DNA from: Telluribacter humicola
GTDB taxonomy: Bacteria; Bacteroidota; Bacteroidia; Cytophagales; Spirosomataceae
Length of the DNA stretch: 64,000 nt
Reading direction: 5' to 3'
Assembly (NCBI RefSeq): GCF_017355935.1
Contig: NZ_JAFIQT010000001.1
Location: 2,480,001 to 2,544,000 of the forward strand
This document shows positions 17,509-26,032 of this stretch, in pieces (the first letter of the stretch is position 1; each line of letters starts with the position of its first letter). Under the pieces are notes generated by a model. The model was not told the DNA's origin. It saw only the letters and a list, made by a program, of their open reading frames with translations, and did not search any database. Position numbers and translations under genes: made by a program.

Positions 17509-18037
17509 CAGAAACAATTCTTATATGGGTGTCAAGTTGTGTTTAGATTTCCAAAGTGCAATTCTGTAAAGCACTGCAACTGGAAATAACCACGAAAGTA
17601 GTGAAAAAATACTACTTCATGCGTAGTAGGTAATTTGGGTTTGATCATTAGAAGTTTTCAAAACTCATCAGATCGGTAACAAGAGGAAGTGAAGTAAACA
17701 CTGAACTTCGAAAATGATATACCAGCAGGCAGGGCAAGGGAATGTACACGCGTTGTGTAGTTTAGGGTAGATCGTTAGATAAAAAAACAGATATTTATCC
17801 CAGTGTTTTGGCTGGAGCACGATGAGCGGATCCTACATTAGGTGAGCTATTTAGTAGGAATCTCTACTCCTTAATCTGCGATAGGCCTATTTGTTTGAGA
17901 TGATATGGCATATATATTGCGGCTAAGCAGAGGCGAGCCAAGCCAGATTATGATTGGCCTCGGTGCTGCTGAATGTACTGAAAAGTAACTAAGTAACTTG
18001 TACCCTCTGATTCAACACAACTACTCCCTATCTGCAC
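17509..18037. other. Intergenic region of about 530 bases between divergent genes
   Basis: This region separates the porin gene (minus) from the DUF3857 gene (plus). It must hold both promoters. I see no open frame of note. The one structural feature is an inverted repeat at 17610-17628, listed separately. No RNA gene is recognised. Confidence 0.6.
17610..17628. promoter_or_regulatory. Inverted repeat TACTAC-N7-GTAGTA upstream of the porin gene
   Basis: TACTAC (17610-17615) and GTAGTA (17623-17628) are perfect complements around a 7-base spacer, 100 bp upstream of the porin start. It resembles an operator of a TAC/GTA-type dyad-binding repressor such as BlaI, although the half-sites differ from those at 12093-12127. 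Confidence 0.4.
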
Positions 18038-20005
18038 ATGCGTACCTTGATCCTTTATTGGGGGCTTTGCCTCCTGTCATTTGCTTCATTAGCCCAGAAA
18101 CAAACCGTAGAATTTGGTAAGATCAAACCGGAAGACCTTCATCTGAAGGTATATCCCAAAGACTCGTCAGCCGATGCGGTAGTTCTGTATGACTTTGGCG
18201 AAACAGACTTCACAATTGTAGGAAACGAACTTTATATCCGGACTACCTACCACGAGCGTATCAAGATCCTGAAGAAGTCAGCGTATGACCGGGCTAATGT
18301 ACATCTGCAGTACTATTGGGGTGGAAACAACAAAACAGAGATTATAACTAACATCAAGGGCTATACCTACAACCTTGAGGGGGGAGTAGTCAAACAGGAG
18401 GGTCTGACCAAAGATATGATCTTTGATGAGAGATCTTCTGAAGGCTTGTCTTCACGAAAGTTCACTCTGCCGAACGTAAAGGAAGGGGCGGTTATAGAGT
18501 ATACCTACGAGTTCATGACTCCGTGGACTATTGCCAATAATCCTAAGACCTGGAATTTTCAAAGCAGCTTGCCTGTAGAGTGGAGCGAGTACCGTATCAC
18601 TATTCCGCAGACCCTCTACTACCGCATGCTCATGTCGGGCTACCTGCCCCTGGACATTAGCGAAAATCAACCGGTGAATATAGATCTGCAAAGGCTGGGC
18701 TCCCGGGCAACCAGCTACCGCTTTGTCGTAAAGAATGTACCTGCCTTTCGGAACGAATCTTATATTACTACTTACTCTGACTATATATCAAGGATTAATT
18801 TTGAACTGGCTCGCGTTGATGCACCAGGTGTCCTGATCAAAAACTTGTCATTAAGTTGGGAGGACCTGAACAGTACCCTGCTGAGCAGCGAGCAGCTGGG
18901 CGGACAACTCGAACGAACGGGCTTTCTTAAAGACGCAGCCAACACTATTAAAGCGCAGACGACAGATACCACCGCTCAGCTGGCTGCAGCAATGAAATAC
19001 CTTCAGCAAAATGTCAGATGGAATGGTGAAACCAGTATCTACTCCAGAAGCCTGAAAAAAATACTTGAAAAACGGGAAGGCGACTCGGGGGATATTAACC
19101 TGCTATTGACGGCTCTGCTAAGAGAGATGGGCTACGATGCGCATCCGGTTATACTGAGTACCCGCCAGCACGGACGGGTTGACAGTACCTTTGCGATGAT
19201 CAGGCAGTTCAATGCTCTGGTTGCTCACGTGTCACTTAAAGGCAAAGATGTACTGCTGGATGGTACGGATGAGTTTCTGAAAGTAGGTATGCTACCCGAC
19301 TACTGTCTCAACCAGGTAGGCTGGCTGCTGCATCCGAAAAATGCCCGCTTTGTTGCCATCAAACCGACCGAACTGGACCGGGAGTTCGAGAAGGCAGAAC
19401 TGACCATAGGGGAAGACGGCGAACTAAAGGGTACCTTCACCAGGTCGTACGGAGGCTACGGCGGCTGGAACGCCCGAAAGAAGTACAAGGCAGAGGGGGA
19501 AGCTAAATTTTTGACATCAGTCAAAGAAGCAAGGCCCTCCTGGGACATCACCAGGACTACCATCATCAATCAGGAGTCCGTTAACCTGAGTATGGATGCG
19601 ACCTACGAGCTGAGTATGACCGATTACGTGACGCAGGCCGGAGATATGCTGTACCTGAAACCCATGCTCTCCGAAGGCTACACCGAGAATCTACTGAAAG
19701 CGGAAACGCGTGCCTATCCGGTAGACTTCGCCTATCCTATGGAAGAAGTATTTGTGGCTACCTACCGGCTACCTGCCGGGTATAAGGTTCTGGAGCAACC
19801 CAAGCCTGTTGTCGTAAACCTACCCAACAACGGTGGACGCTTTTTGTACGCTGTGAACGTAGATGACAAGCAGGTCACGGTAACAAGCCGCATTCATGTA
19901 AGAAAGGCTGTTTTCTGGGCTGAAGAGTACAGTATGCTGAAAATGTTTTACGATCAGATCATCGCCAAGCATAATGAGCAGATCGTCCTCAAGAAAGCTA
20001 ACTAA
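18038..20005 (+). CDS. DUF3857/transglutaminase-like secreted protein lacking the catalytic Cys
   Basis: The 655-residue protein has a signal peptide (MRTLILYWGLCLLSFASLAQ), an N-terminal DUF3857 beta domain (about residues 50-260), a transglutaminase-core domain near residues 300-430, and a C-terminal beta domain. In the core, the position where active enzymes have Cys is Ser350 in EGDSGDINLLLTALL, and the usual FNHV histidine motif reads FNALVAHV. It therefore looks like a non-enzymatic member; Cys loss is, from memory, common in a subfamily of Cytophagales DUF3857 proteins. Its stop is 22 bases before the next DUF3857 gene, so they form an operon. Location is probably periplasmic. Confidence 0.85.
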   Translation: MRTLILYWGLCLLSFASLAQKQTVEFGKIKPEDLHLKVYPKDSSADAVVLYDFGETDFTIVGNELYIRTTYHERIKILKKSAYDRANVHLQYYWGGNNKTEIITNIKGYTYNLEGGVVKQEGLTKDMIFDERSSEGLSSRKFTLPNVKEGAVIEYTYEFMTPWTIANNPKTWNFQSSLPVEWSEYRITIPQTLYYRMLMSGYLPLDISENQPVNIDLQRLGSRATSYRFVVKNVPAFRNESYITTYSDYISRINFELARVDAPGVLIKNLSLSWEDLNSTLLSSEQLGGQLERTGFLKDAANTIKAQTTDTTAQLAAAMKYLQQNVRWNGETSIYSRSLKKILEKREGDSGDINLLLTALLREMGYDAHPVILSTRQHGRVDSTFAMIRQFNALVAHVSLKGKDVLLDGTDEFLKVGMLPDYCLNQVGWLLHPKNARFVAIKPTELDREFEKAELTIGEDGELKGTFTRSYGGYGGWNARKKYKAEGEAKFLTSVKEARPSWDITRTTIINQESVNLSMDATYELSMTDYVTQAGDMLYLKPMLSEGYTENLLKAETRAYPVDFAYPMEEVFVATYRLPAGYKVLEQPKPVVVNLPNNGGRFLYAVNVDDKQVTVTSRIHVRKAVFWAEEYSMLKMFYDQIIAKHNEQIVLKKAN

Positions 20006-20027
20006 TATACCTCTATCACTCCACGCT

Positions 20028-21935
20028 ATGCGACAGTACCTATTACCAATACTCCTTCTGATTATAACCCGCTCTGTTACGGTAGCACAGAATTATTCTG
20101 CCTTATCCATACCCACTGCGTTACAGATTGATGCCCATGCGGTAGTACGTTATCAGGATACCGAGTTTCACGTCAGGAACGCGGGTGAGGCCGTAACCCG
20201 GGTAAAAGGGGCGGTTACGATCCTGGACGAGCAGGGGGAGGTCTACGCCACGCTGGCTATCCCCTACAGCAAGTTCATTAAGATTACAGACATGGAAGCC
20301 GAGCTCTATGACGTCAACGGTCAGCGGGTGAAGCGACTCAAGCGGAGTGATATCGAGAGCTACAGGACCAACTCTGGTAATAATACCATTGACGATAGCT
20401 ACGTTAAAGCGGCGGTATTGAAGCATACGCACTATCCGTATACCGTAGTGTACTCCTACGAGTACACTACCCGCAACATGATGTTTTATCCCATCTGGAA
20501 GGCCTATCCGTATTCGCTGAAAGGTACCTCTGTCCAAAGAAGCTCTTTTGTCGTATCCATGCCCGCCGGACTGGCACTTCGCTACCGGGAACAGAACATG
20601 CCCCAGCCGGCTGTCGTGTCTGAGAAGGATGGCCGAAAGGTATACAGCTGGGAGGTAGCCAACCTACGGCCTTTCGAGACGGAACCCTACGCACCTAACA
20701 TAGAGCTGTCGCTACCAATGGTCTATACAGGCCCAACAGATTTTGAAGTGGAGCTGTACAAGGGCAAATTGACTACCTGGAAAGATGTTGGTACTTTTTA
20801 TCGGGAGCTGAATAAGGATCGCCAGACGTTACCAACTACCCTGGCCACTACCATTCAGGATGTTACACAAGGAGCTACTACACCCCATGAGAAAGTAGAG
20901 AAGATCTATGAGTATCTGCAGTTGCATACCCGCTATGTCAGTATACAATTAGGAATAGGAGGGTGGCAGTCGATGCGGGCAGAGGAGGTCGCAGCCAAAG
21001 GCTACGGTGACTGTAAAGGCCTGACTACCTACATGGGAGCTATGCTACAGGCAGCAGGCATTAAGTCGTATCCCGCCCTGGTACGTGCCGGTGAGGATGA
21101 AGATGAGATAAGGGCTGATTTTCCTTCGTTTCAGTTCAACCACGTCATCTTGTGTGTACCTGCCGCTAAAGATACCCTCTGGATTGAGTGTACCAGCCAG
21201 ACTAATCCCCTGGGCTATTTGGGTAGCTTTACTTCCGATCGCCAGGTGCTTCTGATCACGGAAGAGGGAGGTAAACTGGTACGAACGCCGACTTATCAAC
21301 CCTCTGACAACCTGCAGCAGCGCCAGGCTCGGGTCAAACTATCTGATAACGGCGAAGCCACCGTTATCATGAACACCCTGTACACGGGCCTGCAGCACGA
21401 TGAGCGTGCGGGTGTACTACACGCGCTGGGAGCCGAAGATCAGAAAAAGTGGATCTTAAAGAGGCTCAGTCTGCCCAGTGTTGAGATCAGGAACTTTGAG
21501 TTGAAAGAAAGCCGGAAAGGAATGCCGGTAGTCGAGGAAAATCTGAATCTGTTTGTACGAAATGTCTGTACCCGAAGCGGAACCCGACTCTTCCTGACCC
21601 CCAACTTACTCAACCAGGTCAGGAGTACCCCAGCTCCCAATACTGATCGTAAATTCGATTTTGAACAGCCCCTTCATTACACCGATGAGGATAGTATACA
21701 GTTTGAGCTGTCCGAAGGCTATGCAAGTGAGTACTTACCTCAACCTGTAAAGATAGAGTCCGGTTTTGGCAGCTATGAGTCTTCGGTGATCCAGTCCGGT
21801 AATACGATTACCTATGTGCGTCGGGTTGTGATGAAGAAGGGGCGCTATCCCGCAGCTGAATACAGTGCCTGGGTGGACTTCCTTAAAAAGATAGCCAAAG
21901 CCGACAAGAACCAGGTCGTGTTGGTGAAAAAGTAG
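20028..21935 (+). CDS. DUF3857/transglutaminase-like secreted protein with catalytic Cys and His
   Basis: I choose the ATG at 20028 (MRQYLLPILLLIITRSVTVAQ), which gives a clean signal peptide; an upstream ATG at 19974 overlaps the preceding gene. The protein has 635 residues with the same order as its neighbour: DUF3857 domain, transglutaminase core, C-terminal beta domain. Here the catalytic Cys329 (GYGDCKGL) and His372 (FNHVIL) are present, but the third-position acid is Glu387 in LWIECTS rather than the usual Asp. The two genes form a pair in which one member may be active and the other structural. The substrate is unknown. Confidence 0.88.
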   Translation: MRQYLLPILLLIITRSVTVAQNYSALSIPTALQIDAHAVVRYQDTEFHVRNAGEAVTRVKGAVTILDEQGEVYATLAIPYSKFIKITDMEAELYDVNGQRVKRLKRSDIESYRTNSGNNTIDDSYVKAAVLKHTHYPYTVVYSYEYTTRNMMFYPIWKAYPYSLKGTSVQRSSFVVSMPAGLALRYREQNMPQPAVVSEKDGRKVYSWEVANLRPFETEPYAPNIELSLPMVYTGPTDFEVELYKGKLTTWKDVGTFYRELNKDRQTLPTTLATTIQDVTQGATTPHEKVEKIYEYLQLHTRYVSIQLGIGGWQSMRAEEVAAKGYGDCKGLTTYMGAMLQAAGIKSYPALVRAGEDEDEIRADFPSFQFNHVILCVPAAKDTLWIECTSQTNPLGYLGSFTSDRQVLLITEEGGKLVRTPTYQPSDNLQQRQARVKLSDNGEATVIMNTLYTGLQHDERAGVLHALGAEDQKKWILKRLSLPSVEIRNFELKESRKGMPVVEENLNLFVRNVCTRSGTRLFLTPNLLNQVRSTPAPNTDRKFDFEQPLHYTDEDSIQFELSEGYASEYLPQPVKIESGFGSYESSVIQSGNTITYVRRVVMKKGRYPAAEYSAWVDFLKKIAKADKNQVVLVKK

Positions 21936-22037
21936 CAATCTGATCGATCCGCACTTATTCATGACCAGGTAGGTACACTGCAGGTTCTCTTCTTTCAAGC
22001 CTGTACTAAGTACAATTAAAGCTGAAACAGACTAAAT

Positions 22038-22079
22038 GGAATAGACTTTAAGTTAATATTTCAACTTAAAGTCTATTCC
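22038..22079. repeat. AT-rich 17-bp perfect inverted repeat
   Basis: GGAATAGACTTTAAGTT (22038-22054) pairs exactly with its complement at 22063-22079 around an 8-base loop. It lies in the 275-base gap between the DUF3857 and GAF genes. No T-run follows on either side, so it is not a classic terminator. It may be a transcript-end structure or a dispersed element. Confidence 0.7.
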
Positions 22080-22210
22080 GCAAAAAGTAATTAATACTTA
22101 CTGGTACTGTATTTTTGGGCAGTAGAAAGTGCTGATTGCTTTGCTAAATTGCCGGGCATAAAGCAGGCAACTGCATTCATGATTTATAGTATCACTCTAA
22201 TTCGTCTAGT

Positions 22211-22690
22211 ATGAGAAGTAACACTTCATCCATCTTTGATACATTACAAGCACAGCCTTCGGCGGTTGACTGGCAGCAACTCCTGAAGGATGTGATTGAG
22301 GCCTTTGATTGTACCACCGGTACCATTCACTTTCTGGACGAGAGGAGCCAGCTCCTCAAGTTGCAGGCGCAGCAGGGGATTCCTGAGTTTCTGCTGCCCA
22401 AGATGGAGGCAATACCCATTGGCAAAGGTATGGCCGGCATCGCCGCCGAACGTCGTCAGCCTGTAGAGATGTGTAACCTCCAGACTGATGAATCAGGAGT
22501 AGCACGGCCCGCCGCCCGCGAAACCAAAGTAGAGGGCTCCATAGCGGCACCCATGATGCTGGATGGTGAGCTGCATGGGGTGATAGGTATAGCCAAGCCC
22601 TTTCCCTACGACTTTACGGAGGAAGAGGTAAGTGAGCTGATGAAAATAGGGGAAGAGATAAGCCGCTGCCTGGTTAGAAGTAAAGCTTAG
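22211..22690 (+). CDS. GAF-domain protein
   Basis: The 159-residue protein is a single cytosolic GAF domain (about residues 15-155): CTTGTIHFLDERSQLLKL, the central GKGMAGIAAERRQPVEMCNL block and the GSIAAPMMLDGELHGVIGIA strand pair are standard. No output domain or transmembrane segment is present, so it may sense a small molecule or redox state and act on a partner, or be a free-standing methionine-sulfoxide-reductase-like GAF protein. The Cys in EMCNLQT may be of interest but no fRMsr Cys trio is evident. It is a single-gene unit with its own terminator. Confidence 0.8.
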   Translation: MRSNTSSIFDTLQAQPSAVDWQQLLKDVIEAFDCTTGTIHFLDERSQLLKLQAQQGIPEFLLPKMEAIPIGKGMAGIAAERRQPVEMCNLQTDESGVARPAARETKVEGSIAAPMMLDGELHGVIGIAKPFPYDFTEEEVSELMKIGEEISRCLVRSKA

Positions 22691-22713
22691 GTCTATTCTT
22701 AGATGTAAGTATA

Positions 22714-22752
22714 TAGAACACCGGCAGATCCCAAGCCGGTGTTCTAGTTTTT
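22714..22752 (+). terminator. Intrinsic terminator after the GAF gene
   Basis: TAGAACACCGGC (22714-22725) pairs with GCCGGTGTTCTA (22735-22746) around a 9-base loop, followed by G and five T. Confidence 0.85.
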
Positions 22753-22877
22753 ACAGGAGACAGTTTTAGGTACCACCGCCAGCTACCTGTACTCAAAAGG
22801 CACATCGGATGTGCCCAGGGCAAACAACATTTACCTACTCCTGGTTATAACTGCACCACACAAAGTAGATACCTATT

Positions 22878-23594
22878 ATGAAAGACGCCTATAGTCCGAT
22901 CCTGCGAAACCAGAAAATCAATGTTGGCTCTACGGAGCGTATCCTGTCCGTACTGGGTGGTTCGTACATGCTGTACGATGCCCTTACCAGCGGAAAATCC
23001 AGTATAACCGAGGCTCTGTTAGGAGGGTACCTGCTGTTCAGGGGTACCACGGGATACTGCCCGGTACACGGTATGATCGAAGATCGTCCGGCGCAGGAGC
23101 ACAGCCAGAATATCAACATCCGCGTCAACATGACGGTCAATCGCAACCGCATGGACGTCTATAACTTCTGGCGCAAGCTCGAAAACCTGCCACTCTTTAT
23201 GAGCCATATCAAGAAGGTAAATGAGCTGGACAAAATCAATTCCGAATGGACTGCCAAGGGACCGGGTGGTATCGGTAGCGTAAGCTGGAAGGCCGAGATC
23301 GTAAAAGACGAGCCGGGCCGCCTGTTAAGCTGGCGCTCCTTACCTGACTCCACCATCGAGAACGCCGGAAAGGTAGAGTTTCTGGATGAGGGAGCCCTGG
23401 GTACTACTCTGCACGTAGTAATCACCTACAAGGCACCACTGGGAGTACCCGGCAAAGAATTGGCCCGTCTGCTGAACCCCATGTTTGAGGAGATCGTGAA
23501 GGACGACGTTCTGAACTTCAAAGCTTATATGGAAACTGGTGAGACCCTTACCCTGAATAATGTAGACGGTACAGACGAAGGTATGCTGGAATAG
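22878..23594 (+). CDS. YgaP-like membrane domain fused to SRPBCC domain
   Basis: The first 65 residues match the DUF2892 / YgaP-like inner-membrane segment (NVGSTERILSVLGGSYMLYD then GGYLLFRGTTGYCPVHG), with two short hydrophobic helices. From about residue 75 to 215 there is a SRPBCC (START-like cyclase/dehydrase) fold with NRNRMDVYNFWRKLENLPLFM, the WTAKGPGGIGSVSWKAEI strand and a long C-terminal helix. Such fusions occur in several phyla as stress-linked proteins that bind a lipophilic ligand at the membrane, but the ligand is unknown. The gene has its own strong terminator. Confidence 0.85.
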   Translation: MKDAYSPILRNQKINVGSTERILSVLGGSYMLYDALTSGKSSITEALLGGYLLFRGTTGYCPVHGMIEDRPAQEHSQNINIRVNMTVNRNRMDVYNFWRKLENLPLFMSHIKKVNELDKINSEWTAKGPGGIGSVSWKAEIVKDEPGRLLSWRSLPDSTIENAGKVEFLDEGALGTTLHVVITYKAPLGVPGKELARLLNPMFEEIVKDDVLNFKAYMETGETLTLNNVDGTDEGMLE

Positions 23595-23608
23595 ACAAGA
23601 GCCTGAAT

Positions 23609-23650
23609 AAAAAACGAGGAGCCGGCATTCATGCCGGCTCCTCGTTTTTT
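23609..23650. terminator. Bidirectional terminator between convergent genes
   Basis: A 20-bp perfect inverted repeat (23609-23628 with 23631-23650) with a core of GAGGAGCCGGCA, A-run on the left and T-run on the right. It can stop both the 22878 gene (plus) and the radical SAM gene (minus). Confidence 0.92.
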
Positions 23651-23673
23651 ATGTATAAAATGAATGGCTTTAT

Positions 23674-25884
23674 CTATACGATCAGTAGCCCGTTATCCCG
23701 CAGTTCCTTCCAGACGTAAGATTGTTTCAAATCATCAAAGTTGCCGAGTCCGGCCTGTTCATAGCGGGCCTTTAACTGCTGTAGCGACAGGGGCTCGTGC
23801 TGTCCAATGGCTAACTGCGGCAGTATCTCTACCAGCCAGTCGGCTAGTAGCACGTTAGTAGTGAGTCCCCAGTGATTTTTCTTGCTGTAAAATTCAAGTT
23901 CCGCTATCTCCACTACCTGTTTCCCCTGCTTTTGCTCAAATACCGACAATGAGGGCTGTCCTCCCAGCCATACGGCCAACGCATTGGGGCGTGCCTGTCC
24001 ATCTGTAGCGTCGCTGATACAACGCTCAATGTAGTTGGGTGGTATGGAGGTAGGAGGTACTTTGAAATCAAACCATTTCTTAAGCGGCATATCAAAACCT
24101 ACCCCGTGCATGTAGTTGAAGAGGGACTTGCGGAGGCCTTCGGCAAACAGGTCATGATCAGCCCCCGTTGGGTCGTCGTGGAAAAGGTCGTTATCGGCAA
24201 AGCCGCCAAAGTCGGGGCCTATGCGCATTACATCAAACTCCGCCGGATGTAGCCCCACAGGACTGTGGGCGGTCATGGCAAAGCGGTGCCAGAATCCTGA
24301 TTGCACTACTCCCAGTTGGAATAGCTGACGTACCATTTCCAACGAGTCTATGGTTTCTTGCGCGGTCTGGGTAGGGAATCCATACATTAGGTAGGCATGT
24401 ACCATGATGCCCGCCTGCGTGAATCCATCGGCCACACGGGCTACCTGCGCTACGGTTACTCCCTTTTTCATCCGCTCGAGCAGGCGGTCCGAGGCTACTT
24501 CCAGTCCGCCCGATACGGCTATGCAGCCGGAGGCTTTCAGGAGCTGGCACAGGTCAGCCGTAAAATTCTTCTCAAAGCGGATATTGGTCCACCATACTAC
24601 CGTCAGCTTACGTCGGATGATCTCCAGCGCCAGGTCACGGAGCAGGGCCGGAGGCGCGGCTTCGTCCACAAAATGAAACCCATTCTGCCCTGTTTGCTCA
24701 ATGATCTCTTCGATGCGGTCGCATAGGAGGGAGGCCGTAACGGGTTCGTAACGTTTGATATAGTCCAGCGATATGTCACAGAAAGAGCACTTGCCCCAGT
24801 AGCAGCCGTGGGCCAGGGTCAGCTTGTTCCAGCGGCCATCACTCCACAGCCGGTGCATAGGGTTGACGATTTCGATCACCGATAGGTAGTCGGGCAGCGG
24901 CAGATCGCTATAGTCGGGGGTACCCGTGTCGCGCTGGGCCACATCCTTTTCTTTGGCTCCGTTGTAGTAGATGACCTTTCCGTCGGTACGGGCAAATACC
25001 CGTTTGAGCTCACTCTGTTCCCGCTGGCCCGACACGTACTCCAGCAGATTGATGAGCGGCGCTTCGCCATCGTCGAGGCTGATGTAATCTATATAATCAA
25101 ATACCCGTGGTTCGCGCAGGGTACGTAGTTCAGTATTGGCGTAGCCACCCCCCATTACTACCGCTATATCGGGGTAGTGTCGCTTGAGGTACTGTCCACA
25201 TTTGAAAGCCCCGTACAGGTTGCCCGGAAAGGGTACCGTCAGGCATACCACCATAGGCTGCCACTGCTGGACTTTTTGTTCGAGCAGGTCCACTAAGATG
25301 GAGGAGATGAGTGTATCAGATGCCTGTAAAGTAGCTTCAATCTCATCAAAATGTGTAGCGGTACGCCCCAGCCTCTCGGCGTAGCGGCTGAATCCAAAGT
25401 GAGGATCTATGGCTTCCTGAATCAAATCCCCAAGGTCCTCTAGATACAGTGTAGCCAGGTGACGTGCTTTATCCTGAATTCCCATAGTACCAAAGGCCCA
25501 ATCCAGCTCATCGAGCTGTTCGAAGCGCGAAGCCTCAGGCAGGTAGCTCCGGTCACAGATGCTGTGGGCCAACGTAGCGTTTTTATTCTGCAGAAAACGA
25601 ACCACCGGATCAATGGTACTCATGTACTCGTCGCGCAAGGCGTAGATGCGGTAGCTGTTATCAGATAGTTCGATATCCGAAGCTTCCAGATCCTCAAACA
25701 TGCGTCGTAACCCTTTGGAAGAAAACAGCTTCAGGATCACCTCTATACCCAGATCGGCTTGGTGTGACTCGTAGCCTTTGGTGTTCAGAAAGCCTTTGAG
25801 ATAGGCCGTGGCCGGGTAGGGGGTATTGAGTTGGGTAAACGGAGGGGTAATAAATAAGATCTTCTGTTTCAAGGCGCTACTCAT
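23674..25884 (-). CDS. B12-binding-domain radical SAM protein
   Basis: I set the start at the ATG at 25884 (MSSALKQKILFITPPFTQ); the open frame continues 93 codons upstream into the divergent dehydrogenase gene and is not plausible. The 736-residue protein has an N-terminal cobalamin-binding-like domain (ILFITPPF, later VVMGGGYANTE), and a radical SAM domain with the 4Fe-4S ligands Cys361, Cys365 and Cys368 (CYWGKCSFC), then GGLEVASDRLLERMKKG and a C-terminal region of about 200 residues. The N-terminal domain lacks the classical DxHxxG cobalamin motif, so cofactor binding is uncertain. Substrate is unknown; relatives include anaerobic methyltransferases and modification enzymes. Confidence 0.87.
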   Translation of the reverse strand: MSSALKQKILFITPPFTQLNTPYPATAYLKGFLNTKGYESHQADLGIEVILKLFSSKGLRRMFEDLEASDIELSDNSYRIYALRDEYMSTIDPVVRFLQNKNATLAHSICDRSYLPEASRFEQLDELDWAFGTMGIQDKARHLATLYLEDLGDLIQEAIDPHFGFSRYAERLGRTATHFDEIEATLQASDTLISSILVDLLEQKVQQWQPMVVCLTVPFPGNLYGAFKCGQYLKRHYPDIAVVMGGGYANTELRTLREPRVFDYIDYISLDDGEAPLINLLEYVSGQREQSELKRVFARTDGKVIYYNGAKEKDVAQRDTGTPDYSDLPLPDYLSVIEIVNPMHRLWSDGRWNKLTLAHGCYWGKCSFCDISLDYIKRYEPVTASLLCDRIEEIIEQTGQNGFHFVDEAAPPALLRDLALEIIRRKLTVVWWTNIRFEKNFTADLCQLLKASGCIAVSGGLEVASDRLLERMKKGVTVAQVARVADGFTQAGIMVHAYLMYGFPTQTAQETIDSLEMVRQLFQLGVVQSGFWHRFAMTAHSPVGLHPAEFDVMRIGPDFGGFADNDLFHDDPTGADHDLFAEGLRKSLFNYMHGVGFDMPLKKWFDFKVPPTSIPPNYIERCISDATDGQARPNALAVWLGGQPSLSVFEQKQGKQVVEIAELEFYSKKNHWGLTTNVLLADWLVEILPQLAIGQHEPLSLQQLKARYEQAGLGNFDDLKQSYVWKELRDNGLLIV

Positions 25885-25902
25885 TCTGCTGTGATTCGGT
25901 TG

Positions 25903-25910
25903 CAAAGGTA
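25903..25910 (-). promoter_or_regulatory. Candidate -7 promoter element for the radical SAM gene
   Basis: On the minus strand TACCTTTG fits TAnnTTTG exactly, 18 bases before the ATG at 25884, giving a very short 5' leader. No good -33 TTG is visible at the usual distance. The 148-base gap must also hold the promoter of the divergent dehydrogenase. Confidence 0.45.
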
Positions 25911-26032
25911 ACGTTAGTTTTTGATACTGAGGTTCCTGATCCGTTGAGAGTTCCCGGAAAAGGAAGAGACTGGCTTGATTTTTTTGCAGATACTGATGTT
26001 CAAAATATTTTTCACACTTCAAGCAAACCACT

